Shown one piece after another: positions 43,873-52,281 of a DNA stretch of 64,000 nucleotides. Position numbers and translations under genes: made by a program. Positions within the stretch are counted from its first letter, which is position 1, and each line of letters starts with the position of its first letter. The notes beneath the pieces were generated by a model. That model was not told where the DNA came from, made no database searches, and saw nothing but the letters and a program-made list of their open reading frames with translations. The stretch is from positions 62,001 to 126,000 of the forward strand of contig JAFDYU010000010.1 of the NCBI GenBank assembly GCA_018267285.1, given 5' to 3'. The DNA is from Bacteroidota bacterium. Its GTDB lineage: Bacteria > Bacteroidota > Bacteroidia > Cytophagales > Cyclobacteriaceae.

Positions 43873-44825
43873 ATTCCTTCAGGTTTATCAACTGATTTGA
43901 ACTCAGTGTAATTCTTTAACCCCTCTTCAAAGTCAACTACCCGATCTGCCGGAGGAAGGTAATACACACTTGGTTGCGTGCCCAAATTTTCCATTAGCCG
44001 ATAACCTGCCCTGTCTTTCAACAACTTGCTCAACTTAAAAGACTGGCCACTTCCGTTGGTTACTGTGTCTTCATACAAGTCGCCAAAACTGAATACATCG
44101 TTGGGACAAGCACTTACGCAATGAGGCAATTCTCCTTTGTCAATCATGTGGGGACAGAAATCGCATTTGTCCACAGTTCCCTTTTGACTTGGCACCCCTG
44201 CATAGTCTGGAGTGTAATCGGTTTGCTCAGCCTTATCACCCTGCCAGGGATCAGACCAGTTAAATACTCTTACCGAATAAGGACAAGCAGCCATGCAAAA
44301 TCTACAGCCAATGCACCGGTTATTGTCTATCAGAACAATTCCATCTCTTCTTTTAAATGTTGCGTCAACAGGACAAACTTTGACACAAGCGGGTTCATCA
44401 CAATGCTGACATAAAGTGGGTTGCCAATAGGGCGCGGATTTCTCTGTGTCTTGCATTTTGTAAATCTTGATCCAGGCATTCTCGCCTGTGATATAATGGT
44501 TCTTGTTGCAAGAACTTTGACACTTCCTGGCATTTCTGCATTTGGCCAGATCAACAACCATCACAAACTTTCGATTAGGAAAACCTTCGCGCGGATTGTA
44601 ATTGGATTTTGTCTCATGCGAGTGTTCTATTGCAGATGCTGGCACTTTCATAAGAGAACCATCCATAGACATCAGTTCAATTGTTTCCTCCTGTTTCGGG
44701 TTTTCGGGTTTGCCAAAAACTTTAGCCAGCAGAGCTCCACCAGCAGCCATAAGCAACCCTGTCTTTAGGCCTTGTCCTACAAAACTGCGCCTTGATTTTT
44801 GCTCGCGGTCTTTTTCTTTTTCCAT
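43869..44825 (-). CDS. Fe-S electron-transfer protein with Tat signal, four cluster motifs
   Basis: A 318-residue protein. The N-terminus has a twin-arginine signal (SRRSFVGQGLKTGLLMAAGG), so the folded protein crosses to the periplasm. It resembles NrfC/HmcB/DsrO-type subunits with four ferredoxin cluster motifs: CRNARKCQSSC (the usual second Cys is an Ala), CQHCDEPACVKVCP, CIGCRFCMAACP and CDFCPHMIDKG...CVSACP. The missing Cys suggests that one cluster is [3Fe-4S] or unusual. It should pair with the NrfD protein and hand electrons to the cytochromes. Residues about 50-100 resemble the small Tat protein encoded next door. Confidence 0.92.
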   Translation of the reverse strand: MEKEKDREQKSRRSFVGQGLKTGLLMAAGGALLAKVFGKPENPKQEETIELMSMDGSLMKVPASAIEHSHETKSNYNPREGFPNRKFVMVVDLAKCRNARKCQSSCNKNHYITGENAWIKIYKMQDTEKSAPYWQPTLCQHCDEPACVKVCPVDATFKRRDGIVLIDNNRCIGCRFCMAACPYSVRVFNWSDPWQGDKAEQTDYTPDYAGVPSQKGTVDKCDFCPHMIDKGELPHCVSACPNDVFSFGDLYEDTVTNGSGQSFKLSKLLKDRAGYRLMENLGTQPSVYYLPPADRVVDFEEGLKNYTEFKSVDKPEGI

Positions 44826-44831
44826 GTTTTC

Positions 44832-45104
44832 TTATTTTAAAAATCCCTTAGGTCTCAACCAGTTAAGCAGCGACTGGTTAGACATTTTCTCTTCGATCAC
44901 CCTTGCATCCTTCAGCGCGTTTTTCTTCACCTTCACTGCTTTGCCGTCTGCGGTTAGCATGGTAGTAAATTCATCGTCCTCCTTTTCTTTCTTAATAAAG
45001 GTCTCAGCTAGCGATGGGCTTGCCATGCTTAAAAAGGGGAGCGTCAGACCAGTGCCTAAAAATGTTCTTCTGGAGAGTGATTTGTTTTTGTTTTCAGGTT
45101 TCAT
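44832..45104 (-). CDS. Small Tat-exported protein related to the Fe-S subunit leader region
   Basis: A 90-residue product from the ATG at 45104; a start at 45128 would run into the DUF5777 gene. It has a twin-arginine signal (SLSRRTFLGTGLTLPFLSMA) and no Cys, so no cofactor. After the signal, FTTMLTADGKAVKVKKNALK, then a run to GFLK resembles the pre-cluster stretch of the Fe-S protein (ELMSMDGSLMKVPASAIE and PREGF). It looks like a free copy of the linker, perhaps an assembly partner or a deletion product of an old second Fe-S gene. It is 6 bp upstream of the Fe-S gene. Confidence 0.7.
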   Translation of the reverse strand: MKPENKNKSLSRRTFLGTGLTLPFLSMASPSLAETFIKKEKEDDEFTTMLTADGKAVKVKKNALKDARVIEEKMSNQSLLNWLRPKGFLK

Positions 45105-45115
45105 TGTTAAATGAG

Positions 45116-45955
45116 TTAAAAATTCCAAAGCCGATTAATGTTGAACCCAATGAGAAACTGCTTATCTGATAATTTATTTTCGTTAAGGAAGTAATTCGCC
45201 TGCGGCAAAATGCGGTTGTAGTTGCCAATGAAAATCTGAAACGCGTGCGAACCCGTTGACATTTCTATGCCAAGTGACAGACCCGGATTGTTGGAATATT
45301 GACCGAACGGTTGATTGTAATCAATCAGTATGGCAGTCTTGTCGCTTATGTTTGCTTTACCGCCCACAGCAATTGCAAATAGGTTGTTTGACTGTAATGG
45401 ATCAACCAAATTGTAATGAGAAAAACTTGGTGCAACCTGAAGGGATATGGATTGATTGAATCTTCGCATAACAAGCAACTGACCGAAATAGGAAAAACGA
45501 TCGGAAGTCTTGGAGAAGAAGCTTGATTCTCTTGCATCGATTGCAGTATTACCGTAAAATGTTAAACTCACTGGTATTTTCCCAGATCGAGTTTGACGAA
45601 TCAGCCCCACTTTAATATTAAAATCCTGTAAACGATAATCCTTCGTAGTACCAAAACCCAGGGTAATTCTATCAGATATAGAATAAGTAAGTGCCAACCG
45701 AATGTTGGATGGACCCCAAAAACCAGCCAAGTCATTGTTACCGCTATTGATCAACCCAAAGCGATGTTGAATATCAAATTGCAATGTCTTCCTGGGGTTC
45801 AATACTCCGGTAACATTGTCAATTAGCCACGCACTTTGAAATGCAGCGCGTTGAGGTTTGTCTTTTTTTTCGGCAAGGGAATCTGCCTCCTGTGCGAAAA
45901 GATTTGTGCTTACCAATACAAGAATCTGTGCAGCGAATGTGTTGTAGTATTTCAT
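45116..45955 (-). CDS. DUF5777-type outer-membrane beta-barrel protein
   Basis: A 279-residue protein with a signal peptide (ending NLFAQ). The opening AAFQSAWLIDNVTGVLNPRK, then TLQFDIQHRFGLI, followed by alternating hydrophobic strands and a terminal aromatic (NRLWNF), matches the DUF5777 beta-barrel family. It is probably an outer-membrane porin or anchor. These proteins often accompany cytochrome or FeS clusters in Bacteroidota, so it likely supports the redox module here. It is 11 bp upstream of the small Tat gene. Confidence 0.82.
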   Translation of the reverse strand: MKYYNTFAAQILVLVSTNLFAQEADSLAEKKDKPQRAAFQSAWLIDNVTGVLNPRKTLQFDIQHRFGLINSGNNDLAGFWGPSNIRLALTYSISDRITLGFGTTKDYRLQDFNIKVGLIRQTRSGKIPVSLTFYGNTAIDARESSFFSKTSDRFSYFGQLLVMRRFNQSISLQVAPSFSHYNLVDPLQSNNLFAIAVGGKANISDKTAILIDYNQPFGQYSNNPGLSLGIEMSTGSHAFQIFIGNYNRILPQANYFLNENKLSDKQFLIGFNINRLWNF

Positions 45956-45975
45956 AAAGATTTTTTTTTAATGGG

Positions 45976-46362
45976 TTAATTGTTTTTGGCTCCTTCATCT
46001 ATCCATTTACGGATCAAGGCAAGTTTGAATGGTGACAATGGTTCTGAGGGCGGCATCGCTTTGCCATCTTCGCTCACACGCTCCAGCATTTGCACAAGTT
46101 CACTGTCTTCCGAATTACCCGGAACAATGCTTTCTTCATCTTCTGTCAAGGAAGCGTATGCAAAATCCTTTCTCAAATCAGGATTCACATTTGCTGGATT
46201 GTGGCACCCTGCACAGTGCGCACTTATAATTGGTTGTATATCCAGTGCGAACGAGACATCGTCTTTAACCACTGGAAGATCTTCCAGGGATTTGTCATTT
46301 TCACAAGCGGTTAGGAAGGCTGCAAAGCCTACAACTGCCAGCAGATTTTTCAACGTTTTCAT
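45976..46362 (-). CDS. Cytochrome-c-like lipoprotein (single CxxCH)
   Basis: A 128-residue lipoprotein (signal ending LTAC, Cys 20). It has one haem site CAGCH (Cys 50 to His 54) in DIQPIISAHCAGCHNP, a late Met (KAMPPSEPL), and the end RKWIDEGAKNN, like the short PSCyt1-type cytochrome domains. It probably sits on the periplasmic face and relays electrons. It is the first gene of the redox module, 20 bp upstream of the DUF5777 gene, and 51 bp after the RND adaptor. Confidence 0.85.
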   Translation of the reverse strand: MKTLKNLLAVVGFAAFLTACENDKSLEDLPVVKDDVSFALDIQPIISAHCAGCHNPANVNPDLRKDFAYASLTEDEESIVPGNSEDSELVQMLERVSEDGKAMPPSEPLSPFKLALIRKWIDEGAKNN

Positions 46363-46413
46363 AATTCTTATTTAATTTTAATTGAACATAAATTGATTAT
46401 AATTTGCTCCCCA

Positions 46414-47508
46414 TTACATTTTCATCCCTTCCATCGCACCGCCACCTTGTTTTACTTTCCAGGCGCTGTTCAACAGAAACCCACCACGGGTTACCACCTT
46501 ATCGCCAATTGATAATCCGCTCAGTATTTCTACTTCGCGTTTGTTCTGGATGCCGATGTCCACCATGCGCTGTTCGAACATGCCGTCAGGTGTTTCCACC
46601 CAAACGATTACATTGTTTTCCAAAAGCAAGGCAGATTTGGGAATGACCAGAGTCTCTTTTCTGTTGCGTTTTAGATAGACATACGCCATCATGCCCGGCT
46701 TATAATTGCCTTTTTGATTGTTTACTTTGATGCGCACCAGATTAATCTTCGTATTATCTTCTAACCTTGGATTGTCATACACAATCTCACCTTGGATGCG
46801 CTCATTCGGAAAAGCTTCAAACTCTATTTCGAGCGTAGGAGACTGTTTCAGAAAATTGACCTCGTTGCTGTACAATTGTGATTCGATCCACAAGCTGTTT
46901 AAGTCTGCCAGTCGAAACAAAGGACTACCGATCTCTACATATTCTCCTTCTCGCACGAGCAGTTCTGATAAGTACCCGTTCCTGTTGCTGTAAAAGATGA
47001 TCAGAGGGGAAATATTTTTTGTTTTTTCAAGCTCGTTGATTTGTTTTTCCGTCAATGTCCAAAGCTCAAGGCGTCTCCGCGCTGCTTCGACCATCCGTTG
47101 GGTGATCGCTTTTTGAGTTGTTGCTGTCCTATTTTCATCGATCGCCAGCAGGTATTCATTTTCGTATGACAAAAGTTCTTCACTATAGATACTGTATAAA
47201 GGATCGCCATTTTTTACATACGTGCCGGGATTGCGTGCAAACAATTTGTCAACCCTGCCTTTTACCCTCGCACTGATCACATTGATAGCTCGTTCATCTA
47301 TGGCTGCGGTGCCTATCAATGTAGTTTCTTCATACATGGTTTTGGTCGCAGCCGTATCTATTAGCAATTTGATCACCACTCGATCCTGGTCGCTCAGTGT
47401 AAGCATGGCATCATTTCCTCCATCATGGCCCTGATGTAACTGCTCTGATTTTTTGTCACACGAAACAACAAGAATGAGTAACAACAGATATATGCAAATT
47501 TTATTCAT
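46414..47508 (-). CDS. cusB: RND efflux adaptor, without HMBD
   Basis: A 364-residue lipoprotein (signal ending VVSCDKK). It has a His/Asp-rich start (HQGHDGGND), the barrel-sandwich motifs SARVKGRVDKLFARNPGTYV and FYSNRNGYLSELLVREGEYV, and the C-terminal barrel (KVVTRGGFLLNSAWKVKQGG), ending GAMEGMKM. It matches the adaptor at 6490-8193 in order and core but lacks both HMBD and DUF3347. It is the second of two adaptors for the split CusA at 48737-51947. Confidence 0.9.
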   Translation of the reverse strand: MNKICIYLLLLILVVSCDKKSEQLHQGHDGGNDAMLTLSDQDRVVIKLLIDTAATKTMYEETTLIGTAAIDERAINVISARVKGRVDKLFARNPGTYVKNGDPLYSIYSEELLSYENEYLLAIDENRTATTQKAITQRMVEAARRRLELWTLTEKQINELEKTKNISPLIIFYSNRNGYLSELLVREGEYVEIGSPLFRLADLNSLWIESQLYSNEVNFLKQSPTLEIEFEAFPNERIQGEIVYDNPRLEDNTKINLVRIKVNNQKGNYKPGMMAYVYLKRNRKETLVIPKSALLLENNVIVWVETPDGMFEQRMVDIGIQNKREVEILSGLSIGDKVVTRGGFLLNSAWKVKQGGGAMEGMKM

Positions 47509-47511
47509 GTG

Positions 47512-48732
47512 TTATTCCGGTTTAACTAAGCTTTCGCGATCCATTAAGTACCCGGCATCTAATGCCACTTCATCATCCGCTTGCAATCCACCTAGTACAA
47601 CCACGCGCCCTTGTGAAACAGGGCCGAGTTTTACAAACATGATTTCAAGGACATGAGCGCCATCGCTCGTTTGGTTTATCTTTTTCCATACTGCCTGCCT
47701 TCCTCCTAAGTACAGAATGCTTGACGCAGGCAACGTCAATGATTCTTTTGTTTTGGGAGAGATGGTTGCTTCAAGAAGTGAGTTGATGCGCAAACTCTTG
47801 CCTGGGTTTGGCAGATATACTCTTACCTGAACAAACTTCTGGTTGCTAGTGTATTGAGGTTCGATAAATCGAATGACTGTGTTGAACGGATTCTCACGAA
47901 TTAATTCGCTAGCCACGGTTACACTGTCGTTCAGTGCTATCTCATCCTGATGAAGATTGTCCACCGACAGAATGCCCCACACCTCACGCAAATCATTGAT
48001 CCAAAAGAGTGTTTGCCCGGCTGAAACGTATGCACCTTCGCGGATCGGGTCTGATGATGAAGACATAGGATTTGAAGCGGTCTTTTCCTGGGAACCCGAG
48101 CCCATACCACCACCCATTTTACTGCCTGCAGATGAAGAGACCATAGAATTTTTTGAGGTCGATATTTGACTGGATGGATTGTAAAAGATATATCCGTCAT
48201 AAGCACTGTAGATGGAAAGTGTAAAGAGCGCTTCGCCAGATTCGATGATATGCTTTATCTGTGCATCGGTTATTCCCAGAAGTTTAAGTTTGTGGGTGGC
48301 ATGTTTTGTGATTTCACCCTCAGGCTCAACTTTATGTGCATACAAGAGTTCTTCCTGATTGGTGTTAAGGTCTGGACTGTACAGTTCCAGTATCTTCTCG
48401 CCTTTGTGCACAAATTGATTTTCATATTTTACATAAAGCTTTTCAATGCGGCCACTTACTCGTGCAGCTACCTGGTTGCTCCTACGTTCGTCAAGGGAAA
48501 TAAATCCATAGGCGTTGACCGGACTCGATTGAAGTTGCTTTATAGGCTTTACAATTTTCTGACTTGAAATAACTTTCCGGTTAGTCGGCTCTGCGGAAAT
48601 GGAAAGGGCTTTCATGTTTGCTTCTCCTTCCGGGTGAGATCCATGCTTGTTGTGCTCATCATGCGACTGTTTTTGACAGCTGTAAAAGAACATTGATAAG
48701 CCAAGGGTGAGATATAAAATAGTTTTTCTCAT
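47512..48732 (-). CDS. cusB: RND efflux adaptor with Met/Ser/Gly-rich insert
   Basis: I start at the ATG at 48732 (406 residues, lipoprotein signal ending FFYSC); the TTG at 48747 lies in the CusA C-half gene. It has a His-rich start (HDEHNKHGSHPEGE), no HMBD, barrel-sandwich motifs (VAARVSGRIEKLYVKYENQF; IYSAYDGYIFYNPSSQ) and an insert (SSSAGSKMGGGMGSGSQEKT) at about residues 195-220. The insert corresponds to that of the adaptor at 8199-9527. It starts 5 bp before the stop of the CusA C-half ends. Confidence 0.88.
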   Translation of the reverse strand: MRKTILYLTLGLSMFFYSCQKQSHDEHNKHGSHPEGEANMKALSISAEPTNRKVISSQKIVKPIKQLQSSPVNAYGFISLDERRSNQVAARVSGRIEKLYVKYENQFVHKGEKILELYSPDLNTNQEELLYAHKVEPEGEITKHATHKLKLLGITDAQIKHIIESGEALFTLSIYSAYDGYIFYNPSSQISTSKNSMVSSSAGSKMGGGMGSGSQEKTASNPMSSSSDPIREGAYVSAGQTLFWINDLREVWGILSVDNLHQDEIALNDSVTVASELIRENPFNTVIRFIEPQYTSNQKFVQVRVYLPNPGKSLRINSLLEATISPKTKESLTLPASSILYLGGRQAVWKKINQTSDGAHVLEIMFVKLGPVSQGRVVVLGGLQADDEVALDAGYLMDRESLVKPE

Positions 48733-48736
48733 GATG

Positions 48737-50671
48737 TTATTCTTCAATGTCTAATATTTTGAGCTTTCCGGTTTTCTTTAATTCATACTCCCTAACCACC
48801 TGATAGAACACTGGCAATACCACCAAAACGAAAAGTGTAGAAGTCACGAGTCCAAAAACAAAAGGGATGGCAATGGGCTTCATCACATCACTGCCTGTGC
48901 CCGTGGAAATCAATACCGGAATTAATCCCAGAATGTTAGCCAGAACTGTCATCAGCAACGGGCGTACACGCGGTACTGCGCCATCGAAAATGGAATCTTG
49001 CAAGTCTTGCTTGTCAATGGACTTGTTGGCAGCACTCTTTCTCTCCACCAACTGTTTGATGGAGCCGTTCATGTAGGCGATCATTAGCACACCTGTTTCC
49101 ACTGCCACGCCAAACAAGGCAGTGAACCCTACCGCTACAGCCACCGAAAAGTTTATGTTGTAGAAGTATAACGAATAAACACCGCCCACTAAAGCCACCG
49201 GAATGCTGGTGAAAACAATAATCACTTCACGGAATGTGTGGAACGTGATATAGAGAATGATACCGATAACAAGGAGTGTAATCGGGATAATAATCATAAG
49301 ACGCTTCTGTGCACGTACTTGGTTTTCATATTGACCACTCCATTGAATAAAATATCCTTTGGGGAGTTTTTTGAACTCTCTTTCAATTTTTGCCTTGGCT
49401 TCATTCACTACGCTACCCATATCACGACCCCGTACATTGAATAACACGGTACCTCTTAACCGGGTATTTTCAGAGTTGATCATTGGAGGGCCTTCATTGA
49501 CAAAAATCTCAGCCACTGATGAAAGTGGCACTACTCCATAAGAAGCTGTTTGCACAGGTACGCGTTTAATTTCATCCAGATCATTTCGGTAGTCTTGTGC
49601 CAGGCGCACAGTCACGGTAAATCGTTCCCTGCCTTCAACTGTGTTCGTTAGGATCATTCCGCCCAAGGCGGTCTCAATCACCATGTTCACATCTTCCACG
49701 CTGAGCGCATATCGCGCGATTGCCTCGCGGTTGATTTTAATATTGAGGTATTTTCCTCCGGTGAGTTGCTCCAGATAAAGATCGGTCAGTCCATCAATGC
49801 CTCTTAAGGCCTTTTCAATTTGTGCCGTGAGGGTGAAAACTGAATCGAGGTTGGAGCCGAAGACTTTGACGCCAACATCCGTACGGATGCCAGTGGAAAG
49901 CATATTGATCCGGTTAATGATGGGCTGTGTCCATCCAACAACCACTCCTGGAATCCGGACACGTTCGTTCATCTCGGCAATGAGTTTTTCTTTTGTCATT
50001 CCTTCTCTCCATTTCGATTTCGGCTTGAGTACCACGATGGTTTCAATCATAGACATGGGAGAGTTGTCAGTAGCTGTATAGGCTCGGCCTGCCTTGCCAA
50101 GCACATTTTCCACTTCAGGTATGCTTTTCAAAATCCTGTCCTGAATTTGAATGATGCGCTTGGCTTCTGCATTGGAAACATCCGGCAAGGTTACCGGCAT
50201 CATCAGGAGTGAACCTTCATCCAACGGAGGCATAAACTCTGTACCGAGATTTAGTACAAATGGCGTGCTGGCGGCAACCAATACAACACAAAGGGCAAGA
50301 GTCATATATTTAAATCGCTGACAAAGCCGGATAACGGGTGTATAGATTCTCACAAAAAAATTGGAGACAGGATTACGGCTTTCGGGGGTCAATCTTCCTT
50401 TTACAAATACCCGGGCCAGCATGGGGGAAACAGTGATCGCCAGTAAAGCAGCTCCGATAAGTGAAAATGTCTTTGTGAGAACCAGCGGAGTAAATAGTTT
50501 TTTCTCCTGGCCGGTAAGAAATAGAATAGGCGCGAAGGAGATGATCATGATGATAACAGAGAAGAACACCGAGCGCCCAACAGCCTTGGTGGATTCTTCA
50601 ATAATCTTCACGCGTTCCTCTTCCGAAATCTCACGCGTGTTACCGATCCGTTCTTTTTCTATTTTACTCAT
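48737..50671 (-). CDS. cusA: CusA-type RND pump, C-terminal half (second operon)
   Basis: A 644-residue product from the ATG at 50671. It begins in the loop after TM4 (SEEERVKIIEESTKAVGRSV), contains TM5-TM6 (FAPILFLTGQEKKLFTPLVL), TM7, the second periplasmic domain with NRINMLSTGIRTDVG, and TM8-12. Its ATG overlaps the stop of the N-half gene by 8 bp (ATGAGTAA), so the halves are translationally coupled. It matches the C-half at 10763-12700 in length and break point. The partner adaptors are encoded directly downstream; there is no TolC gene in this operon. Confidence 0.92.
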   Translation of the reverse strand: MSKIEKERIGNTREISEEERVKIIEESTKAVGRSVFFSVIIMIISFAPILFLTGQEKKLFTPLVLTKTFSLIGAALLAITVSPMLARVFVKGRLTPESRNPVSNFFVRIYTPVIRLCQRFKYMTLALCVVLVAASTPFVLNLGTEFMPPLDEGSLLMMPVTLPDVSNAEAKRIIQIQDRILKSIPEVENVLGKAGRAYTATDNSPMSMIETIVVLKPKSKWREGMTKEKLIAEMNERVRIPGVVVGWTQPIINRINMLSTGIRTDVGVKVFGSNLDSVFTLTAQIEKALRGIDGLTDLYLEQLTGGKYLNIKINREAIARYALSVEDVNMVIETALGGMILTNTVEGRERFTVTVRLAQDYRNDLDEIKRVPVQTASYGVVPLSSVAEIFVNEGPPMINSENTRLRGTVLFNVRGRDMGSVVNEAKAKIEREFKKLPKGYFIQWSGQYENQVRAQKRLMIIIPITLLVIGIILYITFHTFREVIIVFTSIPVALVGGVYSLYFYNINFSVAVAVGFTALFGVAVETGVLMIAYMNGSIKQLVERKSAANKSIDKQDLQDSIFDGAVPRVRPLLMTVLANILGLIPVLISTGTGSDVMKPIAIPFVFGLVTSTLFVLVVLPVFYQVVREYELKKTGKLKILDIEE

Positions 50672-51947
50672 GGTCTTTATTTTTTTGAAGCACCCTGTTG
50701 GTTAATGAGCGATACGCATTTTCGGCAATAACAATCCCCGGATCCACTACATCTCCAACCGCTAATGCGATGCCACCTAAAGACATAATGTTGGAAGTGA
50801 CACCGAACAATCGCATTAAAATGAAACCTATTAACACTGAGAGCAGGATGGCAGCAATGGCCACCAGTCCGCTTCTGAAATGAAATAGGAACAGTATTAC
50901 AGTCACCGAGACGATGAGGATTTCCTGCCAAAGGGCGTCCGTTAACGTAGCAATGGAATCATTGATAAGACCGCTGCGGTCATAGGCTATATGAAATGTA
51001 ACGCCCTGCGGCAGTCCCTTTTCAAACTCCTTAATGCGCGTCTTTACGTTTTCGATTACATCCTTCGCGTTTTGCCCGTAGCGCATTACCACAATGCCGC
51101 CCACCGCCTCACCCTCGCCATTCTCTTCGATGATGCCCAGACGCAGCTCTCCACCCATTTGTACATGCGCTACATCTTTCAGGCGAATGGGAATAGAACG
51201 GTACGTCCCAACCGAAATATTCTCTATATCTTCTACCGTTTTAATGTAGCCCAGCCCTCGGATCATGTAGCCCATGTCGTTCATTTCAAAGAGACTACCG
51301 CCTACATCCCTGTTGTTATTGGTAACAGCTTTCGCTACGTCCATCAGTGGCACCCCAAAGTAGATAAGCTTATGGGGGTCAATGGCCACCTGGTATTGCT
51401 TCTGAAGCCCTCCATACGAAGCCACTTCGCTCACACCTGGAACATTTTGCAAAGCAAACTTCACATACCAGTCTTGCAGCGCTCGCAATTCACCCAAGTT
51501 GTAACCTTCGCCTTTCAGAGTGTACCAAAAGATGTGACCAATACCGGTGCCATCTGGGCCAAGGGTCGGGGTGATTCCAGGGGGAAGAAATTTTTGAGCG
51601 TAATTTAACCGCTCTAATACGCGGGTGCGCGACCAATAGATTTCTGCATCATCTTCGAAAATCACGAAGATGAAACTCATGCCAAACATGGAGGCTGCGC
51701 GGATGGTTTTGATTTTAGGAATCCCCTGAAGATTAGTGACCAGAGGATAGGTGATTTGATCTTCCATGATCTGGGGATTGCGTCCCATCCACTCGGTGAA
51801 TACAATTACCTGATTTTCGGAAAGGTCAGGCAATGCATCTACGGGAGTCTCTTTAATAGAGTAGACTCCGCCAATGGTTATCATCACGATGCCTATAAGA
51901 ACCATGAACCTGTTATGGATTGCCCACGAAATAATTTTCTCAATCAT
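50664..51947 (-). CDS. cusA: CusA-type RND pump, N-terminal half (second operon)
   Basis: A 427-residue product (MIEKIISWAIHNRFMVLIG). TM1, the first periplasmic domain (LPDLSENQVIVFTEWMGRNP; GPDGTGIGHIFWYTL) and TM2-TM4 are present. TM4 has the relay Asp in VGDVVDPGIVIAENAYRSL, after which the protein ends in a basic tail. Its break matches the other pair exactly. The gene begins 3 bp after the ArsR stop, so repressor and pump share a transcript, giving a self-regulated metal-response operon. Confidence 0.92.
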   Translation of the reverse strand: MIEKIISWAIHNRFMVLIGIVMITIGGVYSIKETPVDALPDLSENQVIVFTEWMGRNPQIMEDQITYPLVTNLQGIPKIKTIRAASMFGMSFIFVIFEDDAEIYWSRTRVLERLNYAQKFLPPGITPTLGPDGTGIGHIFWYTLKGEGYNLGELRALQDWYVKFALQNVPGVSEVASYGGLQKQYQVAIDPHKLIYFGVPLMDVAKAVTNNNRDVGGSLFEMNDMGYMIRGLGYIKTVEDIENISVGTYRSIPIRLKDVAHVQMGGELRLGIIEENGEGEAVGGIVVMRYGQNAKDVIENVKTRIKEFEKGLPQGVTFHIAYDRSGLINDSIATLTDALWQEILIVSVTVILFLFHFRSGLVAIAAILLSVLIGFILMRLFGVTSNIMSLGGIALAVGDVVDPGIVIAENAYRSLTNRVLQKNKDHE

Positions 51948-51950
51948 TTT

Positions 51951-52256
51951 TTAATCTTTTAAAAGTGTCTTGATGCATTGGGCTGCAAGGTTTTCCTTAT
52001 TAAAGTGATAGAGCGTCTTACCTTTCTTTACTTCTCTTTGTAGAAGTTTACTCTTCCTCATTATGCCCAGATGACGTGACGTTATTGATTGCTCCAAATG
52101 AAGGGCTCCATAGATGGCCTTAACCATCATCTGATCATAGCCACAATTGCACATCAAATGAAGTATTGCAAGTCTTTCCGGATGGGCCGCTGACTTCATC
52201 GCCTCAGCGAGATCGTTCCAATCAAAATTCGATTTCGTAATCATGCTTTGTTTCAT
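51951..52256 (-). CDS. ArsR/SmtB-family metal repressor of the second Cus operon
   Basis: A 101-residue product from the ATG at 52256, chosen because the perfect palindrome at 52266-52281 would otherwise be inside the gene (frame opens at 52319). Winged-helix core: MKSAAHPERLAILHLMCNCG, then YDQMMVKAIYGALHLEQSITSRHLGIMRKS and the wing VKKGKTLYHFN. The CNCG pair next to the first helix could bind soft metal. It should bind the operator 10 bp upstream and release it when copper, silver or another ion binds. Confidence 0.88.
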   Translation of the reverse strand: MKQSMITKSNFDWNDLAEAMKSAAHPERLAILHLMCNCGYDQMMVKAIYGALHLEQSITSRHLGIMRKSKLLQREVKKGKTLYHFNKENLAAQCIKTLLKD

Positions 52257-52265
52257 TCCTTTATT

Positions 52266-52281
52266 ATTTGGTATACCAAAT
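52266..52281. promoter_or_regulatory. Perfect 16-bp palindromic operator of the ArsR-cusA operon
   Basis: ATTTGGTATACCAAAT is a perfect inverted repeat with no spacer, 9 bp upstream of the chosen ArsR start. ArsR-family repressors typically bind such imperfect or perfect dyads over the promoter. Its sequence differs from the mer operator (TATTTAAG/CTTAAATA), in line with two distinct repressors. Confidence 0.75.

Noticed and set aside
50991-51608. Plus-strand open frame of 205 codons
   Set aside because: Antisense to the CusA N-half; its residues show no motif, while the minus strand is clearly conserved.
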